Below are positions 34,041-44,568 of a stretch of DNA of 64,000 bases, one piece after another. Made by a program: the position numbers and the translations under genes. The notes beneath the pieces were generated by a model. That model was not told where the DNA came from. It did no database searches and saw only the letters and a program-made list of their open reading frames with translations. Within the stretch, counting starts at the first letter, position 1; each line of letters begins with the position of its first letter. Source of the stretch: Prorocentrum cordatum (taxonomy: Eukaryota; Sar; Dinophyceae; Prorocentrales; Prorocentraceae). The stretch is from positions 62,001-126,000 of the forward strand of contig CAUYUJ010015724.1 of assembly GCA_963575745.1 (NCBI GenBank), in the 5' to 3' direction.

Positions 34041-36074
34041 AGTTACTCTGCTTGGGGCTTTCCTTCAAGCGAGGTCATCGTGAAGGCCTTCGTCTTTGCC
34101 AACATACTGGGGGGCCCACATATGCTACGACATTCTGCGGCGGACAAGGCCAACGCCGTAATGGGAAAAGGGTTCGTGGGAGGGGTAAGATGTCAGATAT
34201 GGCGCGAGCGCGCCTAGCTTGACTCACCCCCCGTCCCTTGTCCCCCCCCTTGACACTCGACCATGCCCCCGCACCCCATCCGCCTTCCCTCCTTCCATTC
34301 CTACTCTCACCAGTCTTCGGCGCAGGTTTCGACACGCTCCCACTTCTGGAGCGCGCTGCCCTTGGGCAAAGGTATGTTGGCACAGTCTTGTCCAGAAGTG
34401 ATTCGGCCGACATCGGCACTCTCGAGTCCGCTCCCACTGACGCTTCCCTGTTCCTCTCCACACTCCTGACCACGTTTCCTTATCCTGTCCTTCTCGCCTG
34501 TTGATGTCCCATCCCTTGACGTATCTGCCCTGTCGTTGCCGTCCTTTTCTGTGTTGTGAGGGCGATTGCGCTTTATGCGCGTATCGAAAGCACACAGACG
34601 CCTACATACGCAGAAAGAGGACTTACATGTCATGCATACGGTGTGCTTCAAACAGACGTCCTCCAGTTCGCTGGGTACTACGATGCTGTCCCCGGGCTAC
34701 AACGCACTGGCCTCAGCGCTCCGTGGCTCGCCCATCGCAGCCGCGAGTTGTCCAGCGCACAAGAGATTGAGGGGGAAATGTGTGACCCGGAGCTGGAGGG
34801 ATGTGGAGGGGGAGGAGGAGGAGGAGGAGGAGGAGGAGGAGGAGGAAACGGAGGAGGAGGAGGAGGAAACGGAGGAGGAGGAGGAGGAGGAGGAGGAGTG
34901 GAAGAAATCTCCGGAGTCAGGACAGGCGGATAAAGATGGGGAGGGGGAGGAGAAGCAGAATACAGAGTAGGAGCATGAGGATGAGCTTCAGAAGGAGGGC
35001 CATAACGAAGACGAGGTAGTCAGGGGGATGAGATGGACGGAGCTTGGGAAGACGACACCTCCTGACCACTGGCCTGCCGGGAAGAATTGCTTGGGCAAAC
35101 CGGATTCCGCATTCTTGCCTCTGGATTGGCAGGGCTCGGTTGCCCTTCTCACCTGGTCTGCTCTCGGGTCTTCTGCAAGAGGAGGGCGGTAGCCTTCTAG
35201 AACTTGTGATCCAAACACACTGCGATTACACCGTGGCCACTTGCTCATTTCTGTGATTACGCAGCGTCAGCTGTCCTAGAATATCGTGGACCACCTACTG
35301 GTACTCGTGATGGCACTCGCAGGGGAATTTGCTGAGGTAGTGGTGCTCCGCTCGGGACAGTTTGTGGGGGCTGCGCTTCATAGATTGCACCGTCTGAGAA
35401 GTGGTATTGATTGAGTGTTCGGTGGCGTGTGCTACAGTTGACACCCAAACCCCGCCGCCGGATTCGGTTGCAGCCTTTCCACTGTTGATGACGCCGGACC
35501 CACCCCCTAATCTTGGAGTTGTTGGAACATATGATGAGTCTGCTTCTGGACGAGGTTCCTGGGACCTCCGCTGCACAGCGGGGGCTTGGGCGTGGCCCTG
35601 CCCTGGGACGTCTCTCCGGATGTCGGCCAGGGCCGACAGCCTTGCCGATCAATGCTTGGCGGCCAACTACAAGCCTCGCTGGGTGCTGTATGCGCAACCT
35701 GCTCATGACCATGCACATGCACAACGGTGAGGACTGAGGAGGACTGAGGAACGGCCGAGGAGATTAAGTGACGACTACCGAGAACAGGAGCGGGACGGGG
35801 ACTAGCACCGTGAGCAAGAGGAGGAGGAGGAGGAAGAGGAGGAGGAGGAGGAGTACAAGGAGAAGGGAGAAGGGAGAAGGGAGGATGAGGGGGAGGAGGG
35901 CCAGAGTAAATGCAGGACACATCAACGATTTTGCCACAGACTCTCTTGTCCAAGGGCTCTCTGATATCAAAGATATCCTTTCCACTATGGGGAGCGCCCC
36001 TTCTTAAACGAGTGCCCCACTGACCTGCCATTAGAGCGATAGTTTATGTCCTAACCATCCTGTGGTGTTGGGTC
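34041..36074. other. Spacer with repeat fragments, no gene seen
   Basis: Holds the second copy of the 45-bp palindromic block (34175-34220), a (GGA)n tract at about 34798-34900 and a GGA-rich purine tract at about 35815-35890. Between them I see only short or low-complexity frames. Confidence 0.5.
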
Positions 36075-36480
36075 CTCGTTTTGAAGGGACAGCGCCCCGC
36101 GTACCGAAGGCCCCCAATGGCAGCGTTCGCATGCGTCCCCGCCACCCACTTCGGCACACCCTTCACGTGCGTCGTGGCTTCATGGGGAGCTCCACCGAAA
36201 GGCCCCAGTTGGCGGTGTCCGCACGCGTGATACATGTCGGCACACACCTCACGCGCTTTGTGGCCCCATGGGGAGCTACACCGAAGGCCCGCAATGGCGG
36301 TGTTCGAATGCGTCCCCGCCACCCATTTTGACACACCCTTCACGCGCTTCGTGGCTCCATGGGGAGCTCTACCGAAGGCCCCCAGTGGCGCTGTTCGCAT
36401 GCGTCCCCGCCACCCACTTCGGCACATCCCTCACACGTTGCGTGACCCCATATGGATCTCCAGGGAAGCCCCCCTTGCCT
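36075..36480 (+). repeat. Tandem repeat of about 90 bp, 4-5 units
   Basis: Units begin at about 36102, 36193, 36280 and 36371 with ACCGAAGGCCCNCAATGGC, then GCGTCCCCGCCACCCA, then CATGGGGAGCTC. The second unit is the most diverged. Non-coding. Confidence 0.85.
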
Positions 36481-36559
36481 TGCGGTATTCGCATCCGCAT
36501 ACGGTTAGGTCCTTCGCCAGGATAATTTGAAACGGGGCCGCCTACGCCCTTCTGGGCAT

Positions 36560-37403
36560 GAGAGGTGCCAAAGTGATGCAGGGTCATAAAATGCAAAACA
36601 TGCTAGCGAGGGCTCCCAGTTTGAAAACAAACCGCCTTCTACCCGTGAAGCCGTGGCACATGTATTGGTTGCGGGTCGTGACGATTGTGAACATCGCAAA
36701 GAGGTTGCGTATTGAAAGGCAACGAATTCCATTTGTGCAAGTGTGAAAGGGTTGCCGAGTTCGTGGCAATATGTTTTGAGCTCCCAAAGGAGAACCCAAC
36801 TTCGGAAATGAGGCAACTTGCCATCCATATTGTAGCTGGGAACGTGTCAGAAGAATGCGCGCGGCACAAGACGCGAGTCACACGTTTTACAACAAGCGCC
36901 TACGACCCATCTGTGTGCGCGTGGGAAGCGTTTAGTTACGACAACGGTGTGTGACGCAAGAGCAAAAGCCACCATTAGAAATCCATGTGCGCTGCACGCG
37001 TGAATTTAGACGGAAGTATGAAAGCAGTGTGTGCGGCGCCAAGGTTAGAAAGGCGGCCGTTTTTCATCCGCGCAGTTGTTTGGACGTTTTAGACGAATGT
37101 GCACAGAGCCAGGGCGACAGCCACGTGTTGAAAGCGGGACGCTTCCCATCAGAACAGTTGACAGAGATCCCAAGATTCGAGAACATTATTTGTAGCGGAA
37201 GTTCAGGCGGGACGGCAAGTCTTCCAGGCAATCTTCACAGCACGCTTGGTGCGAGGAAGGGAGATGGAGGAGGAGGAGGAGAACAGGGAGCCGGAGGACA
37301 ACATTACATCTGGGACTCATGTGTTGCAACACGCCTGGTCGCAGGATCTGTCCTTACAAGTTCTTGCGAACATGTGTTTCATTGCGGGAAGCGCCCCCTT
37401 TGA
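36560..37403 (+). pseudogene. Possible fragment of a Cys/His-containing gene, left of the foldback element
   Basis: This stretch has lower GC than the rest and protein-like frames that break: VTIVNIAKRLRI, then in another frame GNEFHLCKCERVAEFVAI, CFELPKENPTSEMRQLAIHI and, from 36951, CTREFRRKYESSVCGAK. A frame right of the element (44344-44568, CKRCTRLLYCVNGACES) has a similar Cys pattern. The 6.7-kb element at 37419-44132 may have inserted into or beside this gene. Weakly supported; product unknown. Confidence 0.3.
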
Positions 37404-37551
37404 AAGGCGGGCGCCCCGTACCCACCGGTCGTTGAAAGTAGGTATTTTTGGATTCCCAGATCCCAATCTACTTTAAGCGCCTTCCTATTTCAAGAATCTA
37501 TATTTTTTGTTTTTTTTGGGGGCGGGCGCAAACCTAATCTACTTCTAGGGT

Positions 37552-39856
37552 TTGGTTGTCACTTCCCTGGGCGACGCTGGTCGCTCGGCCCCTCGGCTGG
37601 CCCCATTCCTTGGTTTTGATTGTTTTGTTTGTTTTCGCTTGTCCGTCGGCTGCACTGGTCGCCCCAGTGTCGCCCGCCGCCCCGCGGTCGCTCGGCCTGG
37701 CCCCACTATTTGGTTTTGTTTGTTTTTGTTTGTTTTCGCTTGCCCGTCGGCTGCACTGGTCGCCCCAGGCTCGCCCACCTCCCCGCGGTCGCTCGGCCCC
37801 TCGGCTTGCCCCATGCAATGGTTTTGTTTTTTTTTGTTTTGTTTTTTTTCGCTTGTCCGTCGGCTGCACTGGTCGCCCCGGGCTCGCCCACCTCCCCGCG
37901 GTCGCTCGCCCCCTCAGTTTGCCCCATTCCTTGGTTTTGTTTGTTTCTGTTTGTTTTCGCTTGTCCGTCGGCTGCACTGGTCGCCTCAGGCTCGCCCGCC
38001 GCCCCGCGGTCACTCGGCCCCTCGGCTGGCCCCATTCCTTGATTTTGTTTGTTTTTGTTTTTTTTCGCTTCTCCGTCGGCTGCACTGGTCGCCCCAGGCT
38101 CGCCCGCCGCCCCGCGGTCGCTCGGCCCCTCGGCTGGCCCCATGCACTGGTTTTGTTTGTTTTTGTTTGTTTTCGCTTGTCCTTCGGCTGTACTGGTTGC
38201 CACAGGTTCGCCCGCCGCGTCTCGGTCGCTCGGCCCCTCGGCTGGCTCATTTTTTTGTTTTGTTTGCTTTTGCTTGTTTTCGCTTGTCCGTCGGCTGCAC
38301 TGGTCGCCTCAGGCTCGCCCGCCGCCCCGCGGTCGCTCGGCCCTTCGGCTGGCCCCATTCCTTGGTTTTGTTTGTTTCTGTTTGTGTTCGCTTGTCCGTC
38401 GGCTGCACTGGTCGCCCCAGGCTCGCCCGCCGCCTTTCGGTCGCTCGCCCCCTCGGCTGGCCCCATTCCTTGGTTTTGTTTGTTTTTTGCTTGTTTTCGC
38501 TTGCCCGTCGGCTGCAATGGTCGCCCCGGGCTCGCCCGCCGCACAGCGGTCGCTCTGCCTTTCGGCTGGCCTCATTCCTTTGTTTTGTTTGTGGTTGATT
38601 GTTTTCGTTTGTCCGTCGGCTGCACTGGTCGCCACAGGCTCGCCCGCCGCCTTTCGGTCGCTCGACCCCTCGGCTGGCCCAATTCTTTGGTTTTGTTTGT
38701 TTTTGTTTGTTTTGGTTTGTCCGTCGGCTGCACTGGTCGCCTCAGGCTCGCCCGCCGCCCTGCGGTCGCTCGGCCTCTCGGCTGGTCGATTTCTGTGTGT
38801 TTGTTCGTTTCGTTTGTTTTCGCTTGTCCGTCGGCTGCACTGGTCGCCCCAGGCTCGCCCGCCGCCCCGCGGTCGCTCGGCCCCTCGGCGGGCCCCATTC
38901 ATGGTTTTGTTTGTTGTTGTTTGTTTTCGCTTGTCCGTCGGCTGCGCTGGTCGCTCCAGGCTCGCCCGCCGCCCCGCGGTCGCTCGGCCTCTCGGCTGGC
39001 CCCATTATTTGGTTTGGTTTGTTTTTGTTTGTTTTCGCTTGTCCGTCAGCTGCACTGGTCGCCCCAGGCTCGCCCGCCGCCCCGCGGTCGTTCGGCCCCT
39101 CGGCTGGCGCAATTCGTTGGGTTTGTTTGTTTTTGTTTGTTTTCGCCTGTCCGTCGGCTGCAATGGTCGCCCCAGGCTCGCCCGCCGCCCCGCGGTCGCT
39201 CGGCCCCTCGGCTGGCCAGATTCGCTGGTTTTCTTTGTTTTTGTTGGTTTTCGCTTGTCCGTCGGCTGCACTGGTCGCCCTGCGCACGCCCGCCGCCTTT
39301 CGGTCGCTCGGCACCCCGGCTGGCCCCAGTCCTTGGTTTCGTTTGGTTTCTGTTTGTTTTCGCTTGTCCGTCGGCTGCACTGGTCGCCTCAGGCTCGCCC
39401 GCCGCCTTTCGGTCGCGCTGCCCTGCCCCTCGGCTGGCCAAATGCTTAGTTTTGTTTGTTTTTGTTTGTTTTCGCTTGTCCGTCGGCTGCGCTGGTCGCT
39501 CCAGGCTCGCCCGCGGCTTTTCGGTCGCTCGGCCCCTCGGCTGGCTCATTTCCGTGGTGTTGTTTGTTTTGGTTTGTTTTCGTTTGTCCGTCGGTTGTAC
39601 TTGTGGCCCCAGGCTCGCCCGCCGCGTTTCGGTCGCTCTGCCCCTCGGCTGGCCGAATTCAATTGTTTTCTTTGTTTTGTTTGTTTTCGCTTGTCCGTCG
39701 GCTGCACTGGTCGCCCCAGCCTCTCCCGCCGCTTTCCGGTCGCTCGGCCCCTCGGATCGCCAATTCATTCACTGGTCGCCCCAGGCTCGCCCGCCGCCTT
39801 TCGGTTCGGCTGGCCCCATTCCCTGGCTTTCTTTGTTTCTGTTTGTTTCGCTTGTA
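37552..39856 (-). repeat. Left arm: ~108-113-bp tandem units
   Basis: About 20 units, each with CGCTTGTCCGTCGGCTGCAC, TGGTCGCCCCAGGCTCGCCC, GGTCGCTCGGCCCCTCGGCT and a TTTGTTTTTGTTTG spacer. Differences between units are mainly point changes and changes in the T/G spacer length. The absence of stop codons in the unit creates frames of hundreds of codons in several frames on both strands; these are not genes. Confidence 0.95.
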
Positions 39857-39872
39857 GGGAATGGGGCCAGCC
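39808..39872. other. Centre of symmetry of the foldback element
   Basis: GGCTGGCCCCATTCCC (39808-39823) is followed, after a 33-base spacer, by its exact reverse complement (39857-39872). Here the repeat units change orientation. The spacer is a truncated unit spacer ending CGCTTGTA. The whole element could therefore fold into a stem of more than 2 kb. Confidence 0.9.
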
Positions 39873-42800
39873 GAGGGCTCCGAGCGACCGAAAGGCGGCG
39901 GGCGTGCGCAGGGCGACCAGTGCAGCCGACGGACAAGCGAAAACAAACAAAAACAAACAAAACCGATGCATTTGGCCAGCCGAGGGGCCGAGCGACCGAA
40001 CGGCGGCGGGCGGGCCTGGGGCGACCAGTGCAGCCGACGGACAAGCGAAAACAAACAAAAACAAACAAAACCAATGAATTGGGCCAGCCGAGGGGCCGAG
40101 CGACCGAACGGCGGCGGGCGGGCCCGGGGCGACCAGTGCAGCCGATGGACAACCGAAAACAAACAAAAACAAACAAAACCAATGCATTTGGCCAGCCGAG
40201 GGGCCGAGCGACCGAAAGGCGGCGGGCGAGCCTGAGGCGACCAGTGCAGCCGACGGACAAGCGAAAACAAACAGAAACAAAGAAAGACAGGGAATGGGGC
40301 CAGCCGTGGGGCCGAGCGATCGAAAGGCGGCGGGCGTGCGCAGGGCGACCAGTGCAGCCGACGGACAAGAAAAACAAACAAAACCAGTGAATTTGGCCAG
40401 CCGAGGGGCCGAGCGACCGAACGGCGGCGGGCGGGCCTGGAGCGACCAGCGCAGCCGACGGGCAAGCGAAAACAAACAAAAACAAACAAAACCGATGAAT
40501 TGGGCCAGCCGAGGGGCCGAGCGACCGCGGGGCGGCGGGCGAGCCTGAGGCGACCAGTGCAGCCGACGGACAAGCGAAAACAAACAGAAACAAAGAAAGC
40601 CAGGGAATGGGGCCAGCCGAGGGGCCGAGCGACCGAACGGCGGCGGGCGCGCGCCGGGCGACCAGCGCAGCCGACAGACAAGCGAACACAAACAAAAACA
40701 AACAAAGCCAGTGAATTGGGCCAGCCGAGGGGCCGAGCGACCGAACGGCGGCGGTTGGGCCTGGGGCGACCAGTGCAGCCGACGGACAAGCGAAAACAAT
40801 CAACAACCAACAAAACCAATGCATTTGGCCGGCCGAGGGGTCGAGCGACCGCGGGGCGGCGGGCGAGCTTGAGGCGACCGCTGCAGCCGACGGACAAGCG
40901 CAAACAAACAGAAACAAAGAAAGCCAGGGAATGGGGCCAGCCGAGGGGCCGAGCGACCGAATGGCGGCGGGCGTGCGCAGGGCGACCAGTGCAGCCGACG
41001 GACAAGCGAAATCAAACAAAAACAAGCAAAACCAGTGAATTGGGCCAGCCGAGGGGCCGAGCGACCGCGGGGCGGCGGGCGAGCCTGGGGCGACCAGCGC
41101 AGCCGACGGACAAGCAAAAACAAACAAAAATAAACAAAACCATGGATGGGGCCCGCCGAAGGGCCGAGCTGCCGCGGGGCGGCGGGCGAGCCTGGGGCGA
41201 CCAGTGCAGCCGACGGATAAGCGAAAACGAACAGAAACAAAGAAAGCCAGGGAGTGGGGCCAGCCGAGGGGCCGAGCGACCGAAAGGCGGCGGGCGCGCG
41301 CAGGGCGACCAGTGCGGCCGACGGACAGGCGGAATCAAACAAAAACAAACGAAACCAATGAATTGGGCAAGCCGAGGGGCCGAGCGACCGAACGGCGGCG
41401 GGCGGGCCCGGGGCGACCAGGGCAGCCGACGGACAAGCGAAAACAAACAAAAACAAACAAAACCAATGCATTTGGCCAGCCGAGGGGCCGAGCGACCGCG
41501 GGGCGGCGGGCGGGCCCGAGGCGACCAGTGCAGCCGACGGACAAGCGAAAAACAAACAGAAACAAAGAAAGCCAAGGAATGGGGCCAGCCGAGGGGCCGA
41601 GCGACCGAAAGGCGGCGGGCGTGCGCAGGTCGACCAGTGCAGCCGACAGACAAGCGAAAACAAACAAAATACAAACAAAACCAGTGAATTGGGCCAGCCG
41701 AGGGGCCGAGCGACCGAACGGCGGCGGGCGGGCCTGGGGCGACCAGCGCAGCCGACGGACAAGCGAAAACAAGCAACAACAAACAAAACCAATGCATTTG
41801 GCCAGCCGAGGGGCCGAGCGACCGCGGGGCGGCGGGCGAGCCTGGGGCGACCAGTGCAGCCGATGGACAAGCGAAAACAAACAAAAACAAACAAAACCAA
41901 TGCATTTGGCCAGCCGAGGGGGCGAGCGACCGCGGGGCGGCGGGCGTGCTTGAGGCGACCAGTGCAGCCGACGGACAAGCGAAAACAAACAGAAACAAAG
42001 AAAGCCAGGGAATGGGGCCAGCCGGGGGGCCGAGCGCCCGAAAGGCGGCGGGTGTGCGCAGGGCGACCAGTGCAGCCGACGGACAAGCGAAATCAAACAA
42101 AAACAAACAAAACCAGTGAATTGGGCCAGCCGAGGGGCCGAGCGACCGAACGGCGGCGGTCGGGCCTGGGGCGACCAGCGCAGCCGACGGACAAGCGAAA
42201 ACAAACAACAGCAAACGCAACCAATGCATTTGGCCGGCCGAGGGGCCGAGCGACCGCGGGGCGGCGGGCGAGTTTGAGGCGACCACTGCAGCCGACGGAC
42301 AAGCGAAAACAAATAGAAACAAAGAAAGCCAGGGAATGGGGCCAGCCGAGGGGCCGAGCGACCGAAAGGCGGCGGGCGTGCGCAGGTCGACCAGTGCAGC
42401 CGACGGACGAGCGAAATCAAACAAAAACAAGCAAAACCAGTGAATTGGGCCAGCCGAGGGGCCGAGCGACCGAACGGCGGCGGGCGGGCCTGGGGCGACC
42501 AGCGCAGCCGACGGACAAGCGAAAACAAGCCGAAACAAACAAGACCAATGAATGGGGCCAGCCGAGGGGCCGAGCGACCGCGGGGCGGCGGGCGGGCCTG
42601 GGGCGACCAGTGCAGCCGACGGACAAGCGAAAACAAACAAAAAACAAACAAAACCAATGAATTGGGCCAGCCGATGGGCCGAGCGCCCGCGGGGCGGCGG
42701 ACGAACCTGGGGCGACCAGTGCAGCCGACGGACAAGCGAAAACAAGCAAAACAAACAAAACCAGTGAATTTGGCCAGCCGAGGGGCCGAGCGCCCGCGGG

Positions 42801-43975
42801 GCGGCGGGCGAGCCTGGGGCGACCAGCGCAGCCGACGGACAAGCGAAAACAAACAAAAACAAACGAAACAGTGGAAAGGGGAAAGGGGCCAGCCGAGGGG
42901 CCGAGCGACCGCGGGGTGGCGGGCGAGGCTGGGGCGACCAACGCAGCTGACGGACAAGCGAACACGAACAACAACAAACAACATCAGGGAATTGGGCCAG
43001 CCGAGGGGCCGAGCGAGAGAACAGCGGCGGGCGAGCCTGGGGCGACCAGTGCAGCCGACGGACAAGCGAAAACAAACAAAAACAAGCAAAACCAATGTAT
43101 TTGGCCAGCCGAGGGGCCGAGCGACCGCGGAGCGGCGGGCGAGCCTGAGGCGACCTGTGCAGCCGACGGACAAGCGAAAACAAACAGAAACAAAGAAAGC
43201 CAGGGAGTGGGGCCAGCCGAGGGGCCGAGTGACCGAAAGGCGGCGGGCGAGCCTGGGGCGTCCAGTGCAGCCGACGGACAAGCGAAAACAAACAAAAACA
43301 AACAACATCAGGGAATTGGGCCAGCTGAGGGGCCGAGCGACCGAACGGCGGCGGGCGGGCCTGAGACGACCAGTGCAGCCGACGGACAAGCGAAAACAAA
43401 CAGGAACAAAGAACGCCAAGGAATGGGGCCAGCCGAGGGGCCGAGCGACCGCGGGGCGGCGGGCGGGCCTGGGGCGACCAGTGCAGCCGACGGACAAGCG
43501 AACACAAACAAAAACAAACAAAACCAAGGAATGGGGCCAGCCGAGGGGCCGAGCGACCGCGGGGCGGCGGGCGTGCGCAGGGCGACCAGTGCAGCCGACG
43601 GACAAGCGAAAACAAACAGAATCAAACAAAACCAGTGAATTCGGCCAGCCGAGGGGCCGAGCGACCGAACGGCTGCGGGCGGGCCTGGGGCGGCCAGTGC
43701 AGCCGACGGACAAGCGAAAACAAACAAAAACAAACAAAACCAATGCATTTGGCCAGCCGAGGGGCCGAGCGACCGAAAGGCCGCGGGCGGGCCTGGGGCG
43801 ACCAGTGCAGCCGACGGACAAGCGAAAACAAACAGAAACAAACAAAACCAACGCATTTGGCCAGCCGAAGGGCCGAGCGACCGAAAGGCTGCCACTGCGA
43901 TCGACGGACAAACGAAAACAAGCCAGAACAACCGAAACCAGCCAAGGAATGGGGCCATCCGAGGAGCCAAGCGAC
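39857..43975 (+). repeat. Right arm: ~108-bp tandem units with a three-unit higher-order pattern
   Basis: About 37 units in reverse orientation to the left arm. Three unit types alternate: one with GCCAGGGAATGGGGCC and GAAAGGCGGCGGGCGTGCGC, one with AGTGAATTGGGCC, and one with AATGCATTTGGCC. Type 1 recurs near 40285, 40600, 40920, 41245, 41570, 42002 and 42328, so the dominant period is about 325 bp. The arm is nearly twice as long as the left arm. Long open frames are artefacts. Confidence 0.9.
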
Positions 43976-44343
43976 CTAGCGCTACTGCGCGCCGCTGAGA
44001 CAGGGCCCGGAAATTTGCAATCTACTTCTTGTAATTGCTGTTGCTGTTGTTTTTTTGGGCGGCCCCGAATGCAATCTACTTCTTCCGCCTTCCTACTTCA
44101 TGTTTCTACCTACTTCTTCCGACCGGTGGGTAATTTCGACATATAGGCCGGAGCCACGTTTTGAAAATGACTCGTTTTTGTCACCAGCACTCGAAACATT
44201 CCGACAGGTAGGGCCGCAAATGTCAAGAACGTATCCGTTGATGGCCATTTTGTGGAAACGAAGCGTCCTCCCGTGCAGTTGCTGCGCAATGTTCAATCCC
44301 CGGCATCGATCACCCAGGGTCCTATGACAAGCAGAAGGGCTTA

Positions 44344-44568
44344 TTGTATGTGTGTAAGCGCTGCACACGCTTGCTGTATTGCGTGAACGGTGCTTGCGAA
44401 AGCATGAGGGGACGTCTTCTCTTTTACAAGGACCCCCCTGCATCCCCGTCGCAGTTGAGAATGTTGAAAACCTGTGTGGGCGGCGCTGAGGCAAGAACAT
44501 TCTGCAAACGGCATGAACTCCATATGCGTCACCGCTTCAACCAATCAGGTCGAACGCGCGCGAGCTAG
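44344..44568 (+). pseudogene. Possible Cys-rich gene fragment, right of the foldback element
   Basis: A short frame, starting MYVCKRCTRLLYCVNG and containing TFCKRHELHMRH, with a zinc-binding look and lower GC than surrounding DNA. It may belong with the fragment at 36560-37403, the element lying between them. Too short and isolated to assign. Confidence 0.25.

Larger units (their letters stand above)
37419..44132. mobile_element. Foldback-type transposable element with inflated inverted arrays
   Basis: The tips are TACCCACCGGTCG on the left and its exact reverse complement on the right; 22 of the first 26 bases match in inverted orientation. Both ends are bounded by TA, as for a TA target duplication. 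The outer ~130 bases on the left and ~120 on the right closely match the two halves of the 193-bp MITE at 22351-22543. A short phrase (TTGTTTTTTTGGG...AATCTACTTCT) occurs on both sides of the internal array. The interior is two head-to-head tandem arrays. The architecture resembles foldback elements such as FB of Drosophila. No transposase is encoded, so it would need one in trans. Confidence 0.75.

Noticed and set aside
37556-43970. Open frames of up to 944, 867 and 858 codons on both strands
   Set aside because: They are translations of the ~108-bp tandem units in all frames; composition is repetitive and the frames cross the point where unit orientation switches.
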